Assembly: GCF_001570365.1 (NCBI RefSeq)
Contig: NZ_BBYK01000060.1
Span: 78,360-142,359 of the forward strand
From: Microtetraspora fusca
GTDB lineage: Bacteria > Actinomycetota > Actinomycetes > Streptosporangiales > Streptosporangiaceae
Direction: 5' to 3'
DNA length: 64,000 nt
A program made the position numbers and the translations under genes. Below the pieces are notes generated by a model. That model made no database searches and had not been told where the DNA came from. It saw only the letters and a list, made by a program, of their open reading frames with translations. This document shows positions 43,644 to 52,504 of this stretch, piece after piece. Within the stretch, counting starts at the first letter, position 1; each line of letters opens with the position of its first letter.

Positions 43644-44426
43644 ATGCTCCTCACCATCGATGTCAGCAACACCCATACGGTGCTTGGCCTGTTCGAGGGT
43701 GAAGAGGTCATCGAACACTGGCGGATCGCCACCGACCCCCGGCGCACCGCGGACGAGATCGCCGTGGTCCTGCAGGGCCTGCTCAACCAGTCGCCGCTGC
43801 TCAAGGACGCCGACATCAGCGGCATCGCGATCTGCTCCACCGTGCCGTCGGTGTTGAACGAGATGCGCGACATGTCCCGGCGCTACTTCGGTGACGTCAA
43901 CGCCGTCGTCGTCGAGCCCGGTGTCCGGACCGGCGTGCCGGTCCGGATGGACAACCCCAAGGAGGTCGGCAGCGACCGCATCGTCAACGCGCTGGCCGCC
44001 ACCACGCTGTACGGCGGGCCGTGCGTGATCGTCGACTTCGGCACGGCGACGTCGTTCGACGCGGTCTCCGCGCGCGGCGAGTACATCGGCGCGGTGACCG
44101 CTCCCGGCGTGGAGATCTCCGTGGACGCCCTCGCGTCGGCCGGGGCCCAACTGCACAAGGTCGAACTGATCCGACCCCGCTCGGTCATCGCCAAGAACGC
44201 GGTGGAGGCGCTCCAGTCCGGCATCGTGTACGGCTTCGCCGGACTGGTGGACGGCATCGTCGAGCGGATAGCGGCGGAGCTGGCCGACGACCGCGAGGAC
44301 GTCACAGTGGTCGCCACGGGCACCGGGGCGCCCCTCGTGGTCAGCGAGGCGCGCACGATCGACGTCCACGAGCCGTGGCTGACGCTGATCGGCCTTCGGC
44401 TGATCTACGCCCGCAACACCGGCTGA
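43644..44426 (+). CDS. coaX: Type III pantothenate kinase
   Basis: A 260-residue ASKHA-fold kinase for the first step from pantothenate to CoA. The family's N-terminal phosphate loop is LLTIDVSNTHTVLGLFEG; GSDRIVNALAA near 108-118 and VIVDFGTATSFDAV near 128-141 give the other motifs, and GAVTAPGVEIS follows. CATAAT at 43632-43637 is six bases before ATG 43644, so the mRNA is probably leaderless. Confidence 0.95.
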   Translation: MLLTIDVSNTHTVLGLFEGEEVIEHWRIATDPRRTADEIAVVLQGLLNQSPLLKDADISGIAICSTVPSVLNEMRDMSRRYFGDVNAVVVEPGVRTGVPVRMDNPKEVGSDRIVNALAATTLYGGPCVIVDFGTATSFDAVSARGEYIGAVTAPGVEISVDALASAGAQLHKVELIRPRSVIAKNAVEALQSGIVYGFAGLVDGIVERIAAELADDREDVTVVATGTGAPLVVSEARTIDVHEPWLTLIGLRLIYARNTG

Positions 44427-44545
44427 GCGACGAGCCGGGGATAGATCAGCCGCCGGAGGGCGTGATCGATGACCTCTTCGGTGGACATCTCGGGCAGTCG
44501 GCGCATGACGTCGGCGAGCAGTTCGTCGTCTACATCGATCGACAT
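44405..44545 (-). CDS. Small VapB-like protein (ribbon-helix-helix type)
   Basis: A 46-residue protein reading MSIDVDDELLADVMRRLP with STEEVIDHALRRLI after it. The first strand and two helices match VapB-type antitoxins, which bind DNA as ribbon-helix-helix dimers. No VapC toxin is adjacent. Its 3' end overlaps the coaX 3' end by 22 bases. ATG 44545 is chosen; GTG 44554 would add three residues, and TTATAA lies about 10 bases before that. Confidence 0.55.
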   Translation of the reverse strand: MSIDVDDELLADVMRRLPEMSTEEVIDHALRRLIYPRLVAQPVLRA

Positions 44546-44654
44546 TCGTATCACGTGCCCGACTTTATAACGTTCGTCACTTAGTGCGCATAGGTTTTCG
44601 CGAAGCGTAGCCGTACCGGATCGGGGCGGGGGCGCGGTCGCTAGCCTTTTGACT

Positions 44655-46142
44655 GTGAGCGACCTCAACGGGGTGCCCGAGCAGATGCGGGTCCGGAGAG
44701 AGAAGCTGGACCGGCTGCGGGCCGAGGGCATCGATCCCTACCCGGTGAACTTCCCGCGCACCGCCACCGTCGCCGAGGTCCGGGAGAAGTACGGCGATCT
44801 CGGGCCGGGCGCCGCGACGGGTGACCGGGTGGGCGTCGCGGGCCGGGTGATGTTGTCGCGGGACGCCGGCAAGCTCTGCTTCGCCACGATTCGGGACGGC
44901 TCGGGCGACCTGCAGATCATGTTGTCGCTCGACCGGCTCGGCGAGGAGTCGCTCGCCGCCTGGAAGCGCGACGTCGATCTCGGCGATCACATCGGCGTCG
45001 AGGGCGAGGTGGTCGCCTCGCGCAGGGGCGAGCTGTCCGTCATGGCGGAGCGCTGGCAGATCACCGCCAAGTGTCTGCGCCCGCTGCCGGAGAAGCACGC
45101 CGGGCTCACCGACCCCGAGTCGCGGGTCCGCCTCCGCTATGTGGACCTGATCGTGAACGACGAGGCCCGGCGGATGGCCCGGCTCCGCAGCGCCACCGTG
45201 CGGGCCGTCCGCGACTTCTGGCACGACGAGGGCTACCTCGAAGTCGAGACGCCGATGCTGCAGCCGATCCACGGCGGCGCGGCGGCCCGGCCGTTCCGCA
45301 CGCACATCAACGCGTACGGCATGGACCTCTACCTGCGCATCGCGATCGAGCTCTACCTCAAGCGGCTGGTGGTCGGCGGCCTGGAGAAGGTCTTCGAGGT
45401 CAACCGGAACTTCCGGAACGAGGGCGTGGACGCCACCCACAATCCTGAGTTCACCATGCTGGAGGCGTACGGGACGTACCTCGACTACAACGACATGGCG
45501 GACCTGACCGGGAGGATGTACCAGCAGGCGGCCGTGGCCGCGTTGGGCACGACGGTCGTCGTCCACGACGGCGAGGAGGTCGACCTGGGGCTGCCCGAGT
45601 GGCCGCGCACGACGCTGTACGGCGCGGTGTCGGACGCCCTGGGCGAGGAGGTGACCCCGCGCACTCCGCTGAAACAGATACGGAAATATGCGGATCGGCG
45701 GCGGGTCGACTGGGACTCCGGCTGGGGGCAGGGCAAGCTCGTTCAGGAGATCTTCGAGAAGCTCGTGGAGCACACCCTGATCCAGCCGACGTTCGTCATG
45801 GACTACCCCCTGGAGACCTCGCCGCTCACCCGCCCACATCGGGACGATCCGCTCCTCGCCGAGAAGTGGGACCTCATCGGGTTCGGCACCGAGCTGGGCA
45901 CCGCGTACTCGGAACTGGTCGATCCGGTCGAGCAGCGCCGCCGCCTCACCGAGCAGTCCCTCCTCGCGGCCGGCGGCGACCCGGAGGCCATGCGGCTCGA
46001 CGAGGACTTCCTGCGGGCCCTGGAGTACGGCATGCCGCCCACGGGCGGGGTGGGCGTGGGGATCGATCGCATGATCATGGCCTTCACCGGGAGGAGCATC
46101 CGCGAGACGATCCTGTTCCCCCTGGTCAGGCCATCCCGCTGA
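44655..46142 (+). CDS. lysS: Lysine--tRNA ligase, class II
   Basis: A 495-residue class II synthetase that charges tRNA-Lys. An OB-fold anticodon domain (about 50-150, VAGRVMLSRDAGKLCFATIRDGSGDLQ) precedes the catalytic core with motif 1 (FWHDEGYLEVETPML), motif 2 (VFEVNRNFRNEGVDATHNPEFTMLE) and motif 3 (GGVGVGIDRMIM). It is soluble; there is no membrane domain of the LysX kind. TAGCCT at 44642-44647 is seven bases before GTG 44655. An in-frame TTG at 44649 is less likely. Confidence 0.95.
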   Translation: MSDLNGVPEQMRVRREKLDRLRAEGIDPYPVNFPRTATVAEVREKYGDLGPGAATGDRVGVAGRVMLSRDAGKLCFATIRDGSGDLQIMLSLDRLGEESLAAWKRDVDLGDHIGVEGEVVASRRGELSVMAERWQITAKCLRPLPEKHAGLTDPESRVRLRYVDLIVNDEARRMARLRSATVRAVRDFWHDEGYLEVETPMLQPIHGGAAARPFRTHINAYGMDLYLRIAIELYLKRLVVGGLEKVFEVNRNFRNEGVDATHNPEFTMLEAYGTYLDYNDMADLTGRMYQQAAVAALGTTVVVHDGEEVDLGLPEWPRTTLYGAVSDALGEEVTPRTPLKQIRKYADRRRVDWDSGWGQGKLVQEIFEKLVEHTLIQPTFVMDYPLETSPLTRPHRDDPLLAEKWDLIGFGTELGTAYSELVDPVEQRRRLTEQSLLAAGGDPEAMRLDEDFLRALEYGMPPTGGVGVGIDRMIMAFTGRSIRETILFPLVRPSR

Positions 46143-46232
46143 CCGTGGGTGTTGTTACATGATCTTGGGAGACTTACTCTCTTTTGGGAAGAAGCTCCCC
46201 TAAAAGCGGGCAACATCTCTCAAGGAGTGCGA

Positions 46233-46628
46233 ATGGCCACGAAGCCGGACGCGCGGCGGCGCGTGGAGGCCGGGCAGTGCGACGCCTATGACCCGTCCTG
46301 CCCCTCGCGGCCGCTGCTCGACCGCCTCGCCGACAAGTGGGTCGTCCTCCTGCTGAGCGCCCTGGCCGACGGACCCCTGCGCTACAGCGATCTGGCCCGG
46401 ATCGTCGGCGGCGTGAGCCAGAAGATGCTCACCCAGACGCTGCGCGTGATGGAGCGCGACGGACTGGTGTCCCGCCGGGTCACCCCGTCGGTGCCCGTAC
46501 GCGTCGACTACGGGCTGACCCCGCTCGGCTGGACCCTCATGCCACTCATGTATGCGGTGAAAGAGTGGTCCGAGGTCCATGTGGAAGAGGTCGAGGCGGC
46601 CCGCGCCACCTATGAGGCCGATCTGTGA
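46233..46628 (+). CDS. HxlR family transcriptional regulator
   Basis: A 131-residue winged-helix regulator. The HxlR pattern is clear: CPSRPLLDRLADKWVVLLLSALADGPLRYSDLARIVGGVSQKMLTQTLRVMERDGLVSR, ending with YGLTPLGWTL. A Cys sits in the usual place (SCPSRPLLD), as in members that sense reactive electrophiles. AAGGAG is five bases before ATG 46233. The 90-bp leader contains CTTGGGAGACTTAC and TTTTGGGAAG words that could be its own binding site. No target gene is next to it. Confidence 0.88.
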   Translation: MATKPDARRRVEAGQCDAYDPSCPSRPLLDRLADKWVVLLLSALADGPLRYSDLARIVGGVSQKMLTQTLRVMERDGLVSRRVTPSVPVRVDYGLTPLGWTLMPLMYAVKEWSEVHVEEVEAARATYEADL

Positions 46629-46757
46629 GTCCTTTCGGTCCCGCTCCCGCACGGCGTTTCCGTGCATGCCGGGAAATGCGGGATAAAGGCGGTGCCTAAA
46701 CCATGGCGACCGTCTGCTATGCCGTACGGACTGTCAATGACCAATGAGGGTCCGAAC

Positions 46758-46786
46758 TTGACGATTTTTGAACAAAGTGTTTACCT
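46758..46786 (+). promoter_or_regulatory. Sigma-70-type promoter
   Basis: TTGACG (46758-46763), a 17-bp spacer and TTACCT (46781-46786), 45 bp before the HTH gene, in an AT-rich patch. Confidence 0.5.
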
Positions 46787-46831
46787 TCCGAGGGCAAGCC
46801 GATATTTGATCCTTGTGGGGGAGGGCTGACG

Positions 46832-47080
46832 ATGCCGCTTTCCGATGTGGTTTCCCGCGGCGAGAGCCCCGCGTCGGAATGCGAACGCGCCGGTCTCAGC
46901 GACGACGACCTCAAGCTGCTGGCCGAGCTGGCCAAGGGCGGCACCGTGGACAAGGTGGGCCGCCGCCTCGACGTGAGCGGGCGCACCGTGCGGCGGCGGC
47001 TGCGGGGCATCTGCGATCGGCTCGGCGTCGCGACCGCCATCGAGGCGGTCGCGTGGGCGGCCAGGCGCCGCCTGATCTGA
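46832..47080 (+). CDS. Small LuxR-type helix-turn-helix protein
   Basis: An 82-residue protein made of little more than a DNA-binding domain: LSDDDLKLLAELAKGGTVDKVGRRLDVSGRTVRRRLRGICDRLGVATAIEAVAWAARR. The spacing is that of the LuxR/sigma region 4 fold. There is no receiver or ligand domain, so it may be a stand-alone regulator or dimerise with others. GGGGGAGGG precedes ATG 46832. Confidence 0.75.
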   Translation: MPLSDVVSRGESPASECERAGLSDDDLKLLAELAKGGTVDKVGRRLDVSGRTVRRRLRGICDRLGVATAIEAVAWAARRRLI

Positions 47081-47100
47081 CCCCCGGACCCCGGAAACGC

Positions 47101-47137
47101 GTCAGCCCCTGATCCTCTGCTCGATCAGGGGCTGATA
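47101..47137. terminator. Terminator between convergent genes
   Basis: CAGCCCCTGATC (47103-47114) pairs with GATCAGGGGCTG (47123-47134) around an 8-base loop. It lies between the HTH gene and the NlpC/P60 gene and could serve both. Confidence 0.7.
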
Positions 47138-47180
47138 CGTGAGCGCGCGCCGCGGTCGGTTCGGCCCGCTCCGGTCCGCT

Positions 47181-48230
47181 CTAGTCCGCGATCCGTACGG
47201 CGCCGACGATGGGCCGGTTGGCCAGGGAGGCGATCCGCACCACGTCGCCCGTGCGCGGCGCGTGCACCATGTAGCCGCCGCCGATGTAGATGCCCACGTG
47301 GTGCAGGTCCTGGTAGAAGAAGACCAGGTCACCGGGGCGCATGTCCTTGACGGGGACGTGCGTGCCCGCCGACCACTGCGAGCCGGTGTAGTGGGGGAGG
47401 CTGATGCCGACCCTCTGGTAGGCCGCCATGACCAGTCCGGAGCAGTCGAAGGAGTTCGGGCCGTCGGCGCCCCACACATACGGCTTGAGCTGCTGTGTGA
47501 GGGCCCAGCGCGCCGCCTCGGCGGCCTTGCCGTCGCCGATGATGGGGAAGGCCAGCCGCTTGGCGGAGTTGCCCCTGCCGACGCTCCCCGCGACCCTGCT
47601 GTAGAGGTTGCTCTCGGACTTCTTGATCAGTTTGCGGATCTTGTCCGTCTGCCCGGCGAGGCCGGCGAGCAGGTCCTTCACTTCCTTCTGCCGCGCCTTG
47701 GCGCTGGTCCTGGCCCGCTCGGCCGCCTCCATCGCCTTGGCGACCTGGGCGACCTCCTCGCCCTGCTGCATCTGGAGCGCGTACGTCGTGGACGCCCGGT
47801 CGAGGTAGGACTCCGGGTCGTCGGAGCCGAACAGCGCCAACGCGGAGCCGAGGCCGCCGGTCATGTAGGAGTTCTGGGCGAGCAGGCTGGCTGTCCTGCG
47901 CCGGGTCTCCAGCTCTGCCTCGCTCTTCGCCAGGGTCTTCTGCGCGAGGTCGGCGGACCGCTGGGCATCCTTGAGCTTGACCCGGGCGCCGTTGTACTGC
48001 TCGGTGACGGTCTCGATCTCGTCGTAGAGCCGCTCGACCTCGGCGGTCAACTCCTTGAGGCTGGGCTCGGGGTCGGCCGTCGCGGACACCGCGGGGACGC
48101 CGAAGGTCATCGCGATGAGGGCGACGCCGAGGATCGCGGCCCTGCGGATCGGGCCGCCGGTGGAAGACCGGGGGCGGCGCCGTCGCCCGCGGGCGTGCCT
48201 GCCCGCTGATCGTCCTCCAGAGATGCGCAC
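47181..48230 (-). CDS. NlpC/P60 peptidoglycan hydrolase under c-di-AMP control
   Basis: A 349-residue secreted hydrolase. An Arg-rich N-terminus and hydrophobic stretch (about 28-50) form the signal, followed by a coiled coil (about 55-215) and the NlpC/P60 domain from about 235, with catalytic Cys in SFDCSGL and His in LHHVGIYIG. It shares the layout of the hydrolase at 22.4-23.5 kb. AGGAGAGGAG on the minus strand lies four bases before GTG 48230 and fixes the start; the frame is open to 48308 but that stretch is riboswitch leader. The ydaO riboswitch upstream predicts shut-off when c-di-AMP is high. Confidence 0.92.
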   Translation of the reverse strand: MRISGGRSAGRHARGRRRRPRSSTGGPIRRAAILGVALIAMTFGVPAVSATADPEPSLKELTAEVERLYDEIETVTEQYNGARVKLKDAQRSADLAQKTLAKSEAELETRRRTASLLAQNSYMTGGLGSALALFGSDDPESYLDRASTTYALQMQQGEEVAQVAKAMEAAERARTSAKARQKEVKDLLAGLAGQTDKIRKLIKKSESNLYSRVAGSVGRGNSAKRLAFPIIGDGKAAEAARWALTQQLKPYVWGADGPNSFDCSGLVMAAYQRVGISLPHYTGSQWSAGTHVPVKDMRPGDLVFFYQDLHHVGIYIGGGYMVHAPRTGDVVRIASLANRPIVGAVRIAD

Positions 48231-48848
48231 CAAAGCTCCTCTCCTACGCGTGCCCGGCAGGGGGATTCCGCGCCGCGTGGCTCCCGGAGGCGACGGCTGC
48301 GTCTGCATGGCACTCTGGCCGCCTACCGGGTTAGCTGTCGGGTTCGGGCCGGAGCAGCCCTACCTTTCGGATTCACCCCGTGACGACCCGGGTGCGACCC
48401 CGGATCTTCGCAGTTGGTTCCCCGGCTCCCTCGGCATGGGCGCCTGGGGATTCGGCGGTCCGGCCGTCGCGCCTTTCACGATGACCGGCATCGTCGGTGG
48501 ACACTAGTGCACCCGGGGTTCCTGCTCAACCAGAACTCCGGATTCCGTCTAGGTTCCACAACCGAACGATCACGGTCGGGTCACATGTGATAGAGAGACG
48601 GAACGGCCGTTACCCTGCGTTGACCAGGTCGGCGGCGTCTTCCCGGCAGGTCACCGCGCTCCCCGTCTTCCCTAAAGGGGAAATTTCCGGAACGCGGATC
48701 GCGGGAGAGCGGAACGTGCGCGAACGGATACGCGTTGTGAGGTGATCCGGAAGTCTCCGGAGTTTGGGCATGACCGTTACTCCGCCTCCTGCACGAGGGC
48801 CCTCTCTGCGCGCTCGTGTCGCCCGCTCGCCGACTAGGCTGGCCGTTC
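48231..48848. other. Long intergenic region between hydrolase and acetyltransferase
   Basis: Holds the c-di-AMP riboswitch (48314-48462, minus) with its roughly 80-base link to the hydrolase, and upstream of it an unassigned region (48463-48830) that must contain the minus-strand promoter. TAGGCT at 48835 serves the plus-strand gene. No gene is seen. Confidence 0.6.
48314..48462 (-). promoter_or_regulatory. ydaO/yuaA c-di-AMP riboswitch
   Basis: On the minus strand the RNA reads CCGCCGAATCC, then GAGGGAGCCGGGGAACC, GGGGTGAATCCG, GGTAGGGCTGCTCC, GCCCGAACCCGACAGCTAACC and ends GGTAGGCGG, whose GGCGG pairs with the starting CCGCC. These are the conserved blocks of the ydaO class. In actinomycetes it usually precedes cell-wall hydrolase or resuscitation-factor genes, as here. 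DisA, the maker of c-di-AMP, is encoded at 58274-59362. Confidence 0.92.
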
Positions 48849-49415
48849 ATGGAGCAGGTTGCGGGCCGGCCCTCGGAAGCCGAGAGCGGCCAACGCGCGC
48901 CCCGGGACGTACGGGTGCGCCGGGCCAGGACCCCCGACGTCCGTGCCATCCGCCGTCTCGTCGACGAATACTCCGGCGTCGGGCCGCGGCTGCTGAAGAA
49001 GACCACGGTCACCCTCTACGAGGACGTCCAGGAGTTCTGGGTGGCCGAGCTCGACGGCATGGTGGTCGGCTGCGGGGCGCTGCACGTGCTCTGGGAGGAC
49101 CTGGCCGAGATCCGCACGGTGGCGGTCGATCCCGGTGTGCGCGGCATGGGCGTGGGCCACCGGATTGTCTCCGCGCTCATCGACGCGGCCCGCGAGCTGG
49201 GCGTGCGCCGGGTCTTCTGCCTGACCTTCGAGGTCGCCTTCTTCGGAAGGCACGGATTCGTGCCCGTCCACGGGACACCGGTGTCCCCGGAGGTGTACGC
49301 CGAGCTTCTCGCTTCCTATGACGAGGGGGTGGCCGAGTTCCTCGATCTCGAGCACGTCAAGCCCAACACATTGGGCAATACGCGCATGTTGCTGCATCTC
49401 CACCCACGATGCTGA
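48849..49415 (+). CDS. Amino-acid N-acetyltransferase (ArgA-like GNAT)
   Basis: A 188-residue GNAT enzyme of the type used by actinomycetes as short N-acetylglutamate synthase. RARTPDVRAIRRLVDEY near 20-36, VAELDGMVVGCGALHVLWEDLAEIRTVAVDPGVRGMGVGHRIV near 64-106 (with the acetyl-CoA loop GVRGMGVG) and CLTFEVAFFGRHGFVPV are all as in that group. It would feed arginine synthesis. TAGGCT at 48835-48840 is eight bases before ATG 48849, with no ribosome site. Confidence 0.85.
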   Translation: MEQVAGRPSEAESGQRAPRDVRVRRARTPDVRAIRRLVDEYSGVGPRLLKKTTVTLYEDVQEFWVAELDGMVVGCGALHVLWEDLAEIRTVAVDPGVRGMGVGHRIVSALIDAARELGVRRVFCLTFEVAFFGRHGFVPVHGTPVSPEVYAELLASYDEGVAEFLDLEHVKPNTLGNTRMLLHLHPRC

Positions 49416-49446
49416 CCATTGTGGTGACCGACGGGAAAGGTGACTG

Positions 49447-49475
49447 TTGACATTCCTGTCGCTACTTTGGCCATA
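49447..49475 (+). promoter_or_regulatory. Sigma-70-type promoter
   Basis: TTGACA at 49447-49452, followed after 17-19 bp by a CCATAT/CATATC region, 50 bp before the RDD gene start. Confidence 0.45.
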
Positions 49476-49525
49476 TCGGCATGCGCATGACGATTGTGCA
49501 TGCGAACCCGAAACGAGGTGAAACG

Positions 49526-50857
49526 GTGAGCTCCGGACAGCCGCCGTACCCCCACGACGCGCCGGACGGCACCCCACCGCCGCCTTCGGACCGTGAGCAG
49601 GGTACGGGCAACCCCAGCCAGCAGTACGACCCTGACGTCACGGTCGTCACCTATCGCAACCAGTCCCAGAACCCCTCCCAGCCGACCGGGCCGCAGCAGG
49701 CCTACGGGTATGGCCAGCAGCACGACCAGCAGGCATACGGCCAGCCGCAGGGCGGCTACGGCCAGCAGCAGCCCCAGCAGGGCTACGGTCAGCAGCAGCC
49801 GTACAGCACGGGTGCCTTCGGCCAGTCCGCGCCCTACGGTCAGCAGCCCCAGCAGGGCTACGGCCAGCAGCAGCAGCCGCCGCAGCAGTACGGTCAGCAG
49901 CCGCCGCAGCAGTACGGTCAGCAGCCGCAGCAGGGCTACGGCCAGCAGCCCCAGGGCTATGGTCAGTCCGACTACGGCCAGCAGCAGGGGTACGGGCAGC
50001 AGGGGTACGGCCAGCAGCCCGGTACCGGCGCCTTCGGCCAGCCCCAGGGGTACGGTCAGCAGCCCGGCTACCCGCAGCAGGCCCAGCCCGGCTACGGGCA
50101 GGAGCAGCAGTCGTACGGCCAGCAGCAGCCGCAGCAGGGCTACGGCCAGCAGCCCCAGCAGGGCTATGGTCAGTCCGACTACGGCCAGCAGCAGGGGTAT
50201 GGGCAGCAGGGCTATGCCCAGCAGCCCGACTACGGCCAGCAGGCGTACGGCCAGCAGGGCTACGCTCAGCCCTATCCCCAGCAGGGGTACGGCCAGCCCG
50301 GTTATGGCCAGCCGTACGGCGCGCCGGCCGGTGCGGTCCCGACCGGAGCCCCCGCCCCGCTCGCCGAGTGGTGGCAGCGCCTCGTGGCCCGCATCATCGA
50401 CGGCGTGATCATCGGCATCCCGTACTTCATCATCTCGCTGGTGCTCACGGGGATTCTCGTCACCGCACCCAGCTTTGACCCGGAGACGGGCGTCCTCACC
50501 GCCGGAGGCGGCGTCTTCCTGGCGGGCCTGCTCATCACGCTCCTCTCCGCCGCGGTGATGAGCGGATATGAGTTCCTGCTGCTCAAGCAGCGCGGGCAGA
50601 CCGTCGGCAAGATCGTCATGGGCATCAAGGTCGTTCCCGTCGGCGGCACTCTCCCGCCCGGCGGCCTCCCGGCGGACGTGGCCGTCAAGCGCGCCGGCGT
50701 CCTTTACGGACCGCAGTTCCTCAGGTGGATCCCGATCGTCGGCTGGATCCTGAGCATCTTCTCCCTGGTCAACGTCCTCTGGCAGCTCTGGGACCGGCCG
50801 TTGCAGCAGGCGCTGCACGACAAGGCGGCCGGCACCGTGGTCGTAAAGATCAAGTAG
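49526..50857 (+). CDS. RDD membrane protein with long YGQQ-rich N-terminus
   Basis: A 443-residue protein. About residues 40-270 are a low-complexity tract of Tyr, Gly, Gln and Pro in repeating units such as [12 protein letters not shown], with YGQSDYGQQ and GAFGQ variants. Residues from about 275 form an RDD domain with four hydrophobic segments, starting [21 protein letters not shown] proteins are ion or small-molecule membrane proteins of mostly unknown role. The tail resembles the aromatic-rich disordered tracts of phase-separating proteins. GAGGTG is five bases before GTG 49526. The next gene is a paralogue without the long tail. Confidence 0.88.
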   Translation: MSSGQPPYPHDAPDGTPPPPSDREQGTGNPSQQYDPDVTVVTYRNQSQNPSQPTGPQQAYGYGQQHDQQAYGQPQGGYGQQQPQQGYGQQQPYSTGAFGQSAPYGQQPQQGYGQQQQPPQQYGQQPPQQYGQQPQQGYGQQPQGYGQSDYGQQQGYGQQGYGQQPGTGAFGQPQGYGQQPGYPQQAQPGYGQEQQSYGQQQPQQGYGQQPQQGYGQSDYGQQQGYGQQGYAQQPDYGQQAYGQQGYAQPYPQQGYGQPGYGQPYGAPAGAVPTGAPAPLAEWWQRLVARIIDGVIIGIPYFIISLVLTGILVTAPSFDPETGVLTAGGGVFLAGLLITLLSAAVMSGYEFLLLKQRGQTVGKIVMGIKVVPVGGTLPPGGLPADVAVKRAGVLYGPQFLRWIPIVGWILSIFSLVNVLWQLWDRPLQQALHDKAAGTVVVKIK

Positions 50858-50881
50858 CAGCCGAAGCCGGGAAACTCCGGG

Positions 50882-50923
50882 AAAACGGGACCGATGGAAC
50901 GGGCCATCGGTCCCGTTTTCTTA
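50882..50923 (+). terminator. Rho-independent terminator
   Basis: AAAACGGGACCGATGG (50882-50897) pairs perfectly with CCATCGGTCCCGTTTT (50904-50919), then CTT. It ends the first RDD gene. Confidence 0.9.
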
Positions 50924-51037
50924 GGGGCGCGGCAGGGATCGGAAGTGTGTCGAAAAGGCGGCGGAAAAGCGGTAACAGTCGGGATCGGTGGTGCGATGCT
51001 TGGGGCACGCACGTCCTCACACTGAGAGGTGAACCCA

Positions 51038-51634
51038 ATGACCGCGGAACCGCCCCCCGGCCAGAACCCCTACGGTTCGGCTCCGCCGCCTCCGCCGCCC
51101 GGCTCCTATCCTCCGCCGGGCCCTTATGGGGCTCCGCAGGGCGCATATGGGGCGGCGCCGGGCGCGCCCCTTCCGCCGGGCGTTCCGGCCCCGCTCGCCG
51201 AATGGTGGGAACGGTTGGTCGCGCGAATCATCGACACGGTCGTCTTCGGAGTCGTGTACCTGATTCTCACCACCATCCTGGTGTTCGGGGGCGGCGGCTC
51301 CTTTCTCAGCGGCTTCATCCCCGCTCTGATCGCCTATGGTGCGTACACGGCCTACGATTACGTGCTGCACTCGAAGGACGGCCAGACGATCGGAAAGAAG
51401 ATCATGAAGATCCGGGTGGCCGCCCTCGGGGGCGCGCCGCTGGATTCCTCGGTCGTGATGAGGCGCTCGGTGCTCTATCCGGGTGTCCTCGTGCTCTACG
51501 GCATTCCGGTCGTCGGTCTCCTGGGCAGCCTTTTCGCCTTGGCGACCGGTGTGTTCATCCTCGTCGACAAGCCCCTGAGCCAGGGGCTGCACGACAAGGT
51601 CGCCGGAACCGTGGTGGTGAAGGCGGCTCGTTGA
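51038..51634 (+). CDS. RDD membrane protein, tandem paralogue
   Basis: A 198-residue protein: a Pro/Gly/Tyr-rich N-terminus of about 50 residues (PPPPPGSYPP) and an RDD domain with four hydrophobic segments. [20 protein letters not shown] is nearly the same as in the upstream gene, and both end with a [12 protein letters not shown] or LHDKVAGTVVVK motif, so the two arose by duplication. GAGGTG lies seven bases before ATG 51038. Confidence 0.88.
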   Translation: MTAEPPPGQNPYGSAPPPPPPGSYPPPGPYGAPQGAYGAAPGAPLPPGVPAPLAEWWERLVARIIDTVVFGVVYLILTTILVFGGGGSFLSGFIPALIAYGAYTAYDYVLHSKDGQTIGKKIMKIRVAALGGAPLDSSVVMRRSVLYPGVLVLYGIPVVGLLGSLFALATGVFILVDKPLSQGLHDKVAGTVVVKAAR

Positions 51635-51647
51635 TCTCCGGAACAAC

Positions 51648-51705
51648 TTGACCGGCGTCCGGTCAAAACAGTGGGGCGGGCCCGTGGTGGACCGCCCCAC
51701 TTGTC
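51648..51705 (+). terminator. Two hairpins after the second RDD gene
   Basis: TTGACCGG-CG-TCCGGTCAA at 51648-51666, then GTGGGGCGG (51671-51679) with CCGCCCCAC (51692-51700) and TTGT. The second is the better terminator. Confidence 0.7.
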
Positions 51706-51916
51706 ATTCATGGGTACGATTTCTATGCATCCGGTAAGGCGGCTGGAGAGACATGGATTCGCTCCGTCAGGACTGCCGCCCCCCTGGGACGCACCTGGCG
51801 TCACGTGGGGCTATCGTCAGGTCAGGGACCTCGCGAGGGCCGCGAGCGGCGCCTCGCCTCAAGGTCCCGAAAATCCTGGGTGCCGAGAAAGACACCCCCG
51901 GCACGAGCGAGGACGA

Positions 51917-52060
51917 ATGACAGAGGTATTGTCCGCCTTGATACCCGTCGTAGTTGTCGGCGGAGCGGTCGTCTACGGCGTGGTTAAGTTGGTGCGTTCC
52001 GAGGCGGCCGGTCTTCGTACCGGATCGGAACGACGTGACAAGGACAACACGAGTTCCTGA
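51917..52060 (+). CDS. Small single-pass membrane peptide
   Basis: A 47-residue protein with one membrane helix (LSALIPVVVVGGAVVYGVVKLV) and a charged, hydrophilic tail (RTGSERRDKDN). GAGCGAGGACG upstream of ATG 51917 is a fair ribosome site. It sits 88 bp before lsr2 on the same strand. Function unknown; the composition and topology support a real gene. Confidence 0.5.
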   Translation: MTEVLSALIPVVVVGGAVVYGVVKLVRSEAAGLRTGSERRDKDNTSS

Positions 52061-52148
52061 GGGCGAGCTGAAAGTTGAATTGTCAGCTGCCCGAAGCGGG
52101 TATATGTTTGGCTGACGAATCAAGAATGCTCTGCGAAAGGATTGCCGT

Positions 52149-52493
52149 ATGGCCAAGCATACGCAGGTGATTCTCATCGACGATCTCGATGGCGGCGAGG
52201 CCAATGAGACGGTCACCTTCGCGCTTGATGGCAAGGCTTATGAGATTGATCTCAGCGATGGGAACGCAAAGAAGCTACGTGAGGCGCTGTCGCCTTTCGT
52301 CAAGGGAGCGCGGCACGCCGAGCCGACTCCTGTCCGTGGTCGTCGTCGTGGTGTCGCGGGTGGCGCCCAGCGTGCGATGAGCCGGGAGAAGAGCGCGGAG
52401 ATCCGCGCTTGGGCGAAGGCGCACGGTCACCCGGTCAGCGAGCGTGGACGCATTGCCGCCTCGATCGTCGAGGCGTACGACGCCGCCCACTGA
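52149..52493 (+). CDS. lsr2: Lsr2-type nucleoid-associated protein
   Basis: A 114-residue H-NS-like protein of actinobacteria that coats AT-rich and foreign DNA. The N-terminal dimerisation part is VILIDDLDGGEANETVTFALDGKAYEIDLS; the C-terminal DNA-binding part has the family's short hook in EIRAWAKAHGHPVSERGRI, though here the usual RGR reads GHPVSERGR. AAAGGA is seven bases before ATG 52149. It has its own strong terminator. Confidence 0.96.
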   Translation: MAKHTQVILIDDLDGGEANETVTFALDGKAYEIDLSDGNAKKLREALSPFVKGARHAEPTPVRGRRRGVAGGAQRAMSREKSAEIRAWAKAHGHPVSERGRIAASIVEAYDAAH

Positions 52494-52504
52494 GGGGGCT
52501 ATTG

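Noticed and set aside
39995..43873. 1,292-codon open frame on the minus strand
   Set aside because: It runs opposite panC, nadBC and coaX, whose motifs are beyond doubt. Its translation is His/Arg/Gly-rich noise, a known effect of high-GC codons on the opposite strand.
49690..50330. Short-period repeats as a CRISPR array
   Set aside because: The repeats are in-frame YGQQ codons of a protein-coding gene, with no constant repeat-spacer pattern.
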